Positions 51,401 to 63,400 of a stretch of 64,000 bases of DNA are shown in pieces. Each line of letters opens with the position of its first letter. Within the stretch, counting starts at the first letter, position 1. The position numbers and the translations under genes are program-made. Source of the DNA: Apostichopus japonicus (lineage: Eukaryota > Echinodermata > Holothuroidea > Aspidochirotida > Stichopodidae); assembly GCF_037975245.1 (NCBI RefSeq), contig NC_092581.1, positions 13,979,303 to 14,043,302 of the forward strand, given 5' to 3'. The notes beneath the pieces were generated by a model that made no database searches, was not told the DNA's origin, and was given only the letters and a program-made list of their open reading frames with translations.

Positions 51401-54400
51401 AAAACCTTGAAAGGGAACTACCTGTCGACGGTCGGAGTGGACGTCGGGGAATGGACATACTGCAAGAAGAGAGGTGGCAAGAAAGTGACCTTTAGCACCT
51501 GGGACTTTGGTGGTCAGGTAAATTATATGTATTTGGATCATTTTGTGTATTACTTATGCTCCTCCCCCCCCCCCCCCATACCTATCAGAGCAAGCACTTT
51601 TGGAGGTCACATGTTGCACAAATTTGTTCATGATGAGAGTGACTTTAATACACATGATAAAAAGTGGAGTTCCTTTCTTTGGGAAGCAAACAGTTGTTAT
51701 ATGAAGTCACATCCTAGTTATATCCCTGGTTATATGGAATACTTCCTAGTGATCCCTGGTTATATGTAATACTTCCTAGTGATCCCTGGTTACATGTTAT
51801 ATTCCTAGTGTTTCCTGGTTATATGGAATACTCCTAGTGATCCCTGGTTATATGGACTACTTCCTATTGATCCATGGTTACAAGTTATACTTCCTAGTGA
51901 TCCCTGGTTGTATGGAATACTTCCTACTGATCCCTGGTTACATGTTATACTTCCTAGTGTTTCCTGGTTATATTTAATGCTTCCTAGTGTTTCCTGGTTA
52001 TATGGAATATTTCCTAGTGATCCCTGCTTATATGGAATACTTCCTATTGATCCATGGTTACATGTTACAATTCCTAGTGATCCCTGGTTATATGGAATAC
52101 TTCCTAGTGTTTCCTGGTTATATGGAATACTTCCTAGTGATCAATGGTTACACGTTATACTTCCCAGTGATCCATGGTTACATGTTATACTTCCTAGTGA
52201 TCCCTGGTTAATTGGAATACTTCCTAGTGATCCCTTGTGTTATGGAGTACTTGACAAAGTGAATATTGGGTGGCAGAATATTACATCCAGACCCCAATGG
52301 AGGCAGGATGCTTCCAAACTGCCACCATGCTTCTCCTGAATGGAGGCAGGATGCCTCCTAATTGCCACCATGCCTACCCCTAAATGCAGGCAGGATGCTT
52401 CCTAAATGCCACCATGCCTTCCCCTAAATGGAGGCAGGATGCCTCCTAATTGCCACCATGCCTTTCCCCAAATGGTATTAAAAACTGATGAAAAACTATC
52501 TACCATTATGTTTTTCTTCTCGACCAGAACGAGTTCTATGTGACCCACCAATACTTCCTTACAAAGCGTTCCATATACCTGGTGATTTTCAAGATAACGG
52601 ACGGTCGAAGGTGCTTAAGCGAGCTGCAGCAGTGGTTGGTAAATATTCAGGTGAGCCCTGATAGATGATGTAAGGGTAGCAACAGTCTTGTTTTCCAAAT
52701 GTAGCATAATCATGCTAAAAAATATGGTGTGTAAAAGTAAGTTGGCCTGACGTTTCGATCCTAGCAGGATCTTCTTCAAAGGCTAAATGACAAGTAACAG
52801 TAACAGAAGGGACAAAAACATGCACAGAATACAGACAGGTTAATGAGCATGGTGAACACAAAGAGATAGATGAAAGGGGATTAGTAGACAAGGGATGGAG
52901 AGAAGAAAGAAAGAAACCAACAGGGGAAGAGGAGAGGTAGGAGATAACAAAATTATGGTGAGAGATGGGGAAGGTTGGGGTGGAAGTTGGGGGAAGTGGG
53001 TGGGGAGATGATATACATAACTATATTACCCTATACCATTATTCTGAATATGCTGGGAATTGAGAAGTGAATATTGAATATCATCCATTGCTAATATCTA
53101 TTGACAAATATAGAAAATAAAATTGTCAAGCGGAGAGAATGAAGGGAAATAACAGTTAGAGCAAAAAGTGATAATTGGGGGCGATGCCGTAAGCGGGTCT
53201 ACAAAGATGTTCCTGTCTGTTTCCACAGGCCCGAGCACCAAACTCCCCTGTGATCCTCGTCGGCACTCACTACGACGTGCTCCATCAGAACAAGAAATAC
53301 TCGCGCGAGTTTTGGCCGGACCTGAAGAAACTCATCGAAGATCGTTTTGTGGTGGATTCCCCTCAAGATATGGGTCTACCGAACGTTCACTGTTGCATAG
53401 AGATCAGTTGTACGGCAGCCGGCAGGTACCATAACCTCAACAATCTCAGAGAGAAGATTTACGATGTGGCGTTTACAATGAAAGGTATGCAGGGAATTTT
53501 GGATTCTTTGTGTCTAGCGTGTATGTATGTATGTATGTATGTATGTATATTAGTTCCTCCTGCAAGCAGGAACTCGCGAAGAAGCCATCATTGGCTTATC
53601 AAAGCCGCAAGCTGACCGAAGTCAGTCTCTTAGATTCATATTTAACGTTCATGATTATGAATTGTCAATTGTCAACAACTCTGTAACGGGACGACATACA
53701 TTAATCTTGGAGTGACCCGAAGTGACCGTGTGAGTGACTCGTGAAGAAAACAATATTAGTCTCTTAACATTAGTCTCTTTAATGATATATCTTGGGGAGT
53801 TCTTAGCAGCTGACCAAGAGGCTAAAACTGTTCTACGAATATATATGGCCCTTTGAGAAAAATCAGCCCTCAATCTTGCACTTACAGGGTATGCAGGACC
53901 TTAGGACCTAACCCTTTGGGGACTCCAACTGACCTACCCTGTACATTGCTCAATCTAGCAAAAGTGACATTTTCCTTCTGCCTGGTCCTCTGCTTCAACA
54001 AATGTTTTTTCTCTGGCACTCTTAGAAATTAAATCAAGAATTCCTGATTTATATTGTGCTATGAATCTGTTAGTCCCGGATTTTATTTATCTTGAGTGGA
54101 TTTGAAGTAGGACTCATTTCTCTTTGTACACATAGTTTACATTCCAAATAAAGAGTTGTATACAAACAAAATCCACATATTGAAAATGTATGAATAAATC
54201 TGCAAGTTTTAAACCAGTCATTTTCGTAACTTTGTAACTTTTGATATTGTTCCTTGTAAATGGGACTTAAATCCTGACTTAAAAAAGTCAGACACAAAGC
54301 AGGGGTGAGATTAAGGAGAAGGGGAAAATATTAATTGGCTTTGTGTCAACCGATTGCAAACATCGTATCCTGTAAATTAAAATTTACAAATTTCTTCTAT

Positions 54401-57400
54401 ATTTTAAAACAAAAATGTAGTACAATTTGAAACTAAAATGTGTTGTTTCCATTTTTTTAAACATTTCTTTGCTGTTATAATATCCAGAGTCCAAGAGAGT
54501 CAAAGATAAGGGCACGCTCCTAGATAAGAAAATACCGACGTCGTATCTTGCTCTGGAGAATGCCATTCGTACAATCGTGGGTAACATGAAGAGAGATAGT
54601 CGAGAACCAGTGATGAATACCACGGAATACAAGTATGTTTAATATTATCAGCAGAAGTGAAGGAAAGCACTTTCTCTTAAACACTGTAAATTATATAATC
54701 TATGTTATATTAATCATCATTGTTATGTCCATTCTTCTGATTGAAGTAGAATTGAGTTGTACACTGCTGGCCCTTGGAGAGTACACTTGTAAATCAGTAC
54801 TGGGTATAGCAGTGTGTTTTTGTTCCCATCTTCTGAAATTATACAATATCAGCTGTTTGCTTACATTTACCTTCTATTGTTAGTTATCTTAGTGCACTAC
54901 TGGCCCTTGAAGAGTACACTCGTAAACCAGTACTGGGCATAGCAGTGTTCTTCATCTTCTGAAATTATACAACACCAGCTGTTTGCTTCTATTTATCTTG
55001 TATTTTTTGTTATCTTTGTGCACTGCTGGCCCTTGGAGAGTACACTCGTAAACCAGTACTGGGCATAGCAGTGTTCTTCTTCTTCTGAATTATACAAAAC
55101 CAGCTGTTTGCTTCCATTTATCATCTATTTTTTGTTAGTTTTGTGAGAGGATTGTTAAACCTATTACACTTTTGAATATAATGTTTTATACAACACCTAA
55201 TTATATTCCGGCCATTTGATTGGTCAATTGCTCGTCGATTGCATGCAAAATCCGCTCTATTGCACTCTATGAAATAGAACCATGGGTTATACTTTTTTGA
55301 TAGCACTTTTTTCAATGGTAAGAGAGCAGAGAAACCTGTCTGTTCAAAACAATCTGTTGCATGAGTGCATTTTACATCCAATTATCTCCAAATTTGAAGG
55401 TGTATAAAACAAATAATGAATGGTTTCCATTCGTGCAATAGTGCAAATATTTCATTCGTTGAAAGATGTAATTTGTTCCATTCAACTCGGCTGCGCCTCG
55501 TTGAATGGAACATTCCATCTTTCACCTCATGAAATATTTGCACTATTGCACTCATAACCATTCATTATTTGTATAATACCCCTTGTAATTACTATTGAAT
55601 TCATATTGTCAAAGGTAAATAAAAACAGAAATTTCAATTTTTGCAATTGACAGGTTGTTTTTGAATGACAAAATATAGGAAAAATGTCATTTTTGTGGAA
55701 AGATTGATCCTGGAGGCCTTAACCCCTAACCTCCCCCTACTTCTTCTTCCCTCCCCCCTCCCCCCCCCCCCCCCCCAAATAATCTGGTAGACTTTTGCCA
55801 TGAGCTGTCTGCTCGTGTTTGCATCACTTGAGATTTGATCTAGAACTACTAGACACATTCATTGGCAGTGTAGAAACATTACATGTTTTTATAGTTTGGC
55901 AGCTACTGACATTTTTTCACAATTCAGTACTTTGGGGAAACTATGGCATAAACAGAAGTGGAATAGGAGTTAATTGCATGTCACATTTAATCTCCGTTAA
56001 GGTTATCAAGATGTAGCATTGAGGTTTGTCAATTAATTTAATATATAAACTTATGAAATAATAACAGATAATAATGAATGAATAAATATATTAAGTAAAT
56101 TTAATCTTTACAGAATGAAACTGTCATTTGATTTTCCATCAGTTGTGTGGTTAAATGTTTCAGTTGTTAAGTTGTTTCAATTGTTAAGGTTTTAAATTTA
56201 TTTTTCCCAACTATAAACAGGACTGAAGTTGCCAGAGTTATGGTGGAAGAATCGGAAGTTTCATTTCACAATAAAGAAGAACTAATGCTTGCTACAAAAT
56301 TCTTGCATAACAATGGTAAGGTTTGCATCCACTTCTGACACCATGTTATGATCTTCATACTTCGGACCAAACTCAGTCGCAATGAAGGCTAAAAAACAAG
56401 TTACATAACGTTAACAACATTTATTACATCCTCGTGCTTTGCCTGACAACCACAGAGTGAGCTGTCAGGGACCTAAACAATGCCACTCTCGTTACAAATG
56501 TGACCAAACTTGTCAGTAAGACATATGTTGTAAGATATTTCCAACATGAAAAGAATTCTTATTATCGAAAAACAGACATTTCCTTGATGCCCTTCATGTG
56601 TGCATAAATGTATGGTCTCAGTAGTCAGATGCTGATGGGGCTGCAGCATTACGGCAACCAGGCTGGGTTTTGTTTTGTGCTCTGCACTTTCACACGATAT
56701 GGCATTGCAGGTATACAGAGAAAATTTACATTGTTAGATAATCATTCAGCCTTGCTGCAGGGGAGTTTGCAGCAGCTGCAGCTATCCTTTTTGACACAGT
56801 GCCTTATTCTAATTTGATAATACTCATCAAAATATACTCAGCATATTAGACTTTTAAAAATTAGTGATATTTGTGTGGTTTTCAAAAATTATTGTTTGCC
56901 ATTTGCCTTATATATAAATATAATTTTTTTTTTCAGCAGACTTACTTCTTAAATACTGAAGTAAAGAGTCCATTCCATGTCCCACAAAAAGAGATATATA
57001 ATTCTCTCGTCCTGAAGAGGGTGCAAACAACTTCCTGTCTTTAAGTTAGGATGATCAATTGATAATAATAACATGCAAAGCATAGAATCTAATGTATACA
57101 TTAAACTAGACCATGTTATGTTGTGCAGTGGTCCTATGGTGAACTTTGGGTTGTCCTTGTGAAAAGTCTTAACATTTTAAGAAAGTGTATTTCAGAATAC
57201 ATTGAAATAACTCTTGAACATAGCAGAGAATTTTTTTTCTAGGGGGTGTTTTAGTAGAGGAATCGAAACCTGTGACCTCAGTATTGACCTCTACCTAATG
57301 GACCATCCAGCCCTTTGTTGATATAACATTTTTTCCTTTTCTTGTTTTTTTACTTTGCAGGAGTTTTGCTTTACTTTGAGGATGCTCTGCTCAGTGATTA

Positions 57401-60400
57401 CTTTTTCTTGGATCCTCAGTGGCTCTGTGACATCCTGGCCAAGATTGTCACAATCCCCGAGATAAATCCAGAGGCCAGACAAGGTGAGCATCAGACAAGC
57501 TATTATAAGAGTCCCATACCACCCGCCCCCCTCCCCTCCAGACATGAAATGCAGATTGGGTGGTTGACCATTCTGATAGATATATATTTACTCTCTCATA
57601 TGAAATTAATACCAAATATGAAGAAATGATAAACATTATATTAGGAATTGCCTTAAAACTGTACCGCACCCCTTATTTATCTTTTCCCCTTCTGCATGTC
57701 AGACTTAATGTCAAGACTAAACTTTTAAACTCTCATGTTTAATTGTTAAACATTAGTGTAATGTACTTGCCTTTCCATGGCAGGCGTCATGCTGATTCGA
57801 GATTTGGAACAAAAGTTCATCAACTCAAATGTCAACGCCTTCATCCGGGGCCTCCTGAACAAGTTTGAAGTTGCTGTCGAGTACGACAACCAGCATCTTC
57901 TCATTCCATCTCTCCTCCCGAAGAGAAATGATGCGATTAGTATCCAGATGGTACGGATTCCACAGCCAGACGATCACATAGATGAACAGGTGTGTAAACC
58001 TTTAAGCGGCCATTTTACTTCTTGGTTCTCTGTCTGTTATCTGTTGATAAAATTACTTTTGAAGTCTTTTAAAGAGTGATAATGCCAAGGAGGTGATCGG
58101 CTTGTGCAGCATAACATTTTAAAAATGTACATGACGGTGTTAAATTAATCAATAGATGTGTAATACTGGGAGAAAACTCTATAACTCTGTAGAACATAAG
58201 TCAACACTCTACCAAGGCCTAAATCACTTTCATTAATGTTCTTATATGTCAAATAATATATCTCGTTATCAAGCAATTATCTAATGATGAATGGCGGACT
58301 AACGTAATTTCAAGAGAATAGTCGATAGGTAACTTATTTTTGAATAATAAAAGAGGAATGTAATTTAGTCATCGTGTTAAACTTTGCATTCCATTCCCAC
58401 GTCCTGTTTTTCAGTGGTGGTGGGGTCATATTGTGATTCGTCGTAATTTTTTTGAGTAAGATCATGGATGCAAATGTTCATGGAATGCAGCACACTTTCA
58501 TCAACTGTATTATTTTCGTGGTCATATGAGCATACAACTCTCCCTGTTTTCTTTCTTAGGTTCTTGAAGGAGAAGGCATCATTCAGATTTCTTCAACTAG
58601 AAAAACTCCTGAACCTCTGACCTCCCCAAGCAGTGTCCAACAACCTTTATCTAGCGCAGTCAGCTGGAACAGGAAAGCATTGAAAAAATTCACTGGTATC
58701 TCGACCAAGATCACAAAGGGTGAGAAGGAGGACATGTCCTCGCCTCCCCCGCCTCTTGTTCCTCCAGGCCGTCACGGTAACCGTTATTCCTCTCCTGCGG
58801 CCATGCTAGTGGAAGATGTCGATGACTCCTTCAGCCATTCGGATGTGGCGTCATCGATATCCTCCCCACCGTTAGATTCTCCCAAACTGTCATCATCGAC
58901 TCAGACGATTGACAATTCCACGGAGTGGACCAAAGTCAGCCCTCTGGACATATCTCTTCTGACCCCACAGAAGGAGACCCCCGTCGTCAAACCTTCGGTG
59001 TTCGAAGACTTCAAGATAACCACCTTCAAAATTCGAAAGCTGCCCCTCCGTCGGCTATACATCTTCCAGTACATTCCCAGTGGCTTTTGGTCACACATCA
59101 TGTGCAGGTTCCTGTCCAACGAGCAGATCATGCAGGTCGTACGGGCCATGTTCGAACCCAAGAAAGAGGTTCAGAGCTTCCTGGGAGAAGAAGCGGTATC
59201 GGATCTGCCGAATCACTACAAGTGGCAATGCTGGCAGACGGGCATGGAACTGAAATTTTTCGACACGACTATCTTTCACATCATGCAGATAACGGATACG
59301 ATAACAAACAGCTTTACCAAGGAGAGGAGACCCGACATGATTTACATGGTGAATCTGACACAGGGGAACGATTTCGCTCAAAGCGAGGTGTCCCTGATGC
59401 GCATCGGCCAGGTGGAGATCCTGATCCCAAACCAAGCTGTGCAGATATCTCGCAAGGACTGTACGTCGCGAAGAGAGAGGACCGTCCGGATGGAGAAGTC
59501 TTCCGAGCATGTCTCGCAGCTGCTCTCTCTCATCATGGATCTGGTGGAGATGTTGATCGACAACTTCTACCCGACTCTCTGCGAACCCCTCGGCACGACT
59601 TTCCATGGCGAGCTCTTCATCACCAGGGTCGTACCTTGCTGCAAATGCTGGAAAGAGTATAACAAGACTCTCTGCAACGACGTCAACGACAAAGAGTGGG
59701 TCTTCATCGACAATTCCGATTCGGATTATCAGTACTTTTTAGAGGAAGATTCTCTCCTGATGGGATCCTTTCACAGGAAGAAACAGACCCCTATCTGCTG
59801 TGCGATACCCTGCGTCAGTCCAAAACATAAGCGATACGCACAAATGGGGATGCAAAATGGCGTCAATCTGCAGCCGCCTTCAAGACCTGTATCCGTGAAC
59901 AATCCCAAAGGATGCAACCATCGCTTCAATAACGGGGAGTCGTCTTCGGTGCCCATGATCAGCAGTGCTCTGGAAGCCAGGGAAGATACTCACCTCCTTC
60001 CATTGGCTAGATCTTTGACGGAGGTAGACGAAGCGTCCTTCGAGGAGAGTTTCAACGAGAACCACTTTTCGGCCAGCGAAGAGATCATTGCGTCGTCCTC
60101 TGTCAAGGTCTACGGCTTTCTGTTGGAGGAGTTGATTTACGAGGGTATGAGGTCACAGACTACTGAATGTCCCAGACATGGAGAACTGCCTATAGCAACT
60201 CTTGCTCCTGATGTGGTATGTAGTTTTTATAAAATTTAAATTTTTGTTCCTAGTCTTCAATTTCCTGTCAACTCTGACCTACGTTAACAATCAAACCTGT
60301 GGAAATAAACTGTCGGTGTCTCAATTCCCTTTTGAAAGCCAAACTGCAAGTCAGAATTTCCTGAATAAATTCATCGGAAAGTAATCTATTCAACAGGATA

Positions 60401-63400
60401 GTTTCTATTCCGAGATGGTTCGTTTATTTCCTGATGTTATTGTTGTTTAATACTGCATTGGCCGAACCAGGATTTCAAGGAAGAGTTGCCCTGGGAGACA
60501 AAGTTTCTGTAGATATCAGAATTAACTACTGAAAGAACAGTGCATGAGAAATATCTGTAAAGAGTGAGAATTCTAATGCAACAAACTTGTCAAATTTGGC
60601 CGACATGTTCCTTGTTTTGAGCAAACTTATGTTTGCAACTGACAAAAATATTTTAGAAAGATGAGCCCGGCCCCCTTCTGGATCCACCCCTGTACTGTAA
60701 TGTATTCATTCGCAAAATTCAGATAGAATTGTATGATTTCTTTTCAAAAATCAACTTTTTCCATTCGGTTGACAGTTTTTTTTAATGCTACCAAGTATTT
60801 TTCCAACCTCCTAGTTTTGTCCACAAAATCAAACGTTTAATAATTCCATTGGATCTTGCGCATTTCAAATCCCCGACACTTTTCATATCAGCATTTAATA
60901 GGGACTGTCAAAATCATTTCCTCCGGATTCTAACCGGTCAATTTCTTCCCATTGTTCACCTCTTGCATAGTTCACATGTAAATATCGATTCAGAAATATT
61001 CAAACTTGTACTTCATTATTTAAAGCAGTCAAATTACCAAACTACATTCTCACAGGATATCAAGAACTTGATTGAAAAGTTTGCTTACTTAGGCCCTAGT
61101 TTAAATGTAGAATGGTGAGGGAGCTGTAGCATCCTGCATCAAGGCTGCATCCAGGCTGCATCCAGGCTGCATCCAGGCTGCATCCAGGCTGCATCCAGGC
61201 TGCGTAAGATAGATTCTTTCGTGTTGTGCAGTTTCATACAATAGGCACTGCTGGTCTGCTAAGATAATCTCTATTCCTAGATACTGATTCTGCCTTGCTG
61301 CAGGGTATTTTGCAGCTGCTGCAGCTTTTATTTTTGACACAGTGCCTTTAAGTATTGCATCTTAGTTTTTTTTCTTTTTGCTATCTTATTCTGTGGTAGG
61401 AAATACATATATTATACACATACATCTATCGAAAGAGCATTTTCCGAACCTTCATCGTTTGTATTTTGCTTTTTCTCTCGCGATTAAAGGTGTTTCACGA
61501 CCTGGGACAAGGTATACTCGTCGATGACGCTCAGTTGGAGAAGAAGCGTCTCCTCGGTCGCGGTTCGTTTGGGTTAGTCTTTGAGGGTAAAATCTGCTCT
61601 GAAGACGGAAACAAAACAGCTGTCGCTCTGAAGATGCTTCAACCTTATCCCCCCGGGGAAGGGGCCCGTCGGACGGATCGCCACCGATACGAGATGGAGA
61701 ACTCCAAATGGCAACGATTTCCGATCCGCTTTGCCTGCGAAGCTTATCGTACCGTTCGAAAGGAGCTTTCAATTCTGATGAAACTCAGCCATGTGAGCAT
61801 CGTCCCTCTTAAGGGAATGTGTCATCACCCGCTGTGCCTTATACTGGAACTTGCTCCAATGGGGGCGCTGGATAACTTTCTGGAAAACTACAAACGAGGC
61901 GGTGCAAGATTGACTGCCACCACGATAGCTAATGTAGTCACTCAGGTAAGTGTGTGTGTATGAAACCTTCTTGCAGAGCAGATGACCTTTTTATACGGAT
62001 TTATCCAAATGTATTTATAATCTATCAAAGACAGAATTTGATTTTGCTTTTTTTTATTTTATTTTATTTTCAATCTAACTCTCTTTTGTAACAACTAAGC
62101 AAGAATTTTAACAAAGACCCATAAACTTAGTGAAAACACTTGAAACAGGATTTTTCCATTGATCAAATATTTTAGTTTCCTTAACCATATTCTCCACTTT
62201 CTGAGGTTTTCTACTGTCCAAGGCAAGCAAGCGGACCTCAACTATGGGGTCTTCTGAACACTTAGCTATTCCATTCAATCAGGTCACACCTTTATAGGGC
62301 CCTCAGAGTTTCAGTGTTACAAGTAGCAGATTTTTTTCCGTCCCTTTTTTTTGGGCAGACCAGAAGGTCTGCAAATATGTTATTCCATTCTAATATTCTC
62401 TCATACATAAACATAACTGACAAAGGACTCTAGGAGGACATTTCTGTTATAAATAAATCCATTGGACAAAGAGCAGATGACCAAAAATGACTCGCCTATA
62501 TTCCATATGTTTACGTATAGATATAATGCATATTCTAGTTTATTGTTTGACCGTTCAAAACCGTGACAATTTATTTCCTACTTTCCATTTTTGCAATAGA
62601 TTTCCGGAGCTGTGGAATATCTTCATCACAATAAAATCATCTACCGTGACCTGAAAGCAGAAAACGTCCTAGTGTGGACATTCCCAGAACCGCACTCGTC
62701 CGAGCTGGAACCGAACGACCTGAAGGTGAAACTCGCAGATTACGGGATCAGCACCACGGCCCTCCCTACGGGGACTAAAGGGTTTGGTGGCACCCCTGGA
62801 TTCATGGCTCCTGAAATAGTGAAGTATGATGGCAAGGAAACATATACAGAAAAGGTCAGTCCAAGAAAGGAAAAAAAACATTTGTCATTAATTAATAAAT
62901 TATAATAAATACATCATTTATATAGCGCTCAATCACAAAAAGTATCAAAGCGCTTCACAAGAAACAAAACAAAAAACCATAAAAAGGAAATAAATACAGT
63001 GAAAACAAATAATAACTTAATAAAAAGAATCCTTAAATACCAACACAAAAAAGTAAAAAACAATAAGAGATTTTTAAAAATACAACAGGAGGTTATATAG
63101 AAAAAAAAACAGTAGGAGGTTATAAAAGTACAATAAGAGGTTATAACAAACAAGAGATTATAGAAAGGTAATATTACGTAAAATAACTTTAAAAAAAATA
63201 CGTCTTCAAACGACTTTTATATATTGGCAGTGTTGGACTGGTCCTGATGTCTTTTGGCAAATCATTCCATAGCTTTGGACCAATGTAACTGAATGCTTGT
63301 TCGCCAAGGTCAAACCAGATGATCCATCTACTAAATTTTGTGATTTACACATCCAACAATAATACAATCAATCAATCAGTTTAGTGGTTTATTGATCAAT

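Noticed and set aside
51908-52339. 143-residue open frame of Trp/Leu/Tyr repeats
   Set aside because: It is the 30-bp intronic minisatellite, lies in intron 9 and has no splice support.
59091-59606. 171-residue minus-strand open frame in exon 16
   Set aside because: Antisense shadow of the COR-coding exon; no motifs or splice signals.
58925-59662. 245-residue open frame overlapping exon 16 in another frame
   Set aside because: Shadow of the GC-richer coding exon; composition is out-of-frame-like (many Arg/Gln/Pro/His), and the true frame carries the COR motifs.
61101-61340. Minus-strand open frame with repeated Ser-Leu-Asp-Ala-Ala
   Set aside because: It is produced by the 11-bp tandem repeat in intron 16.
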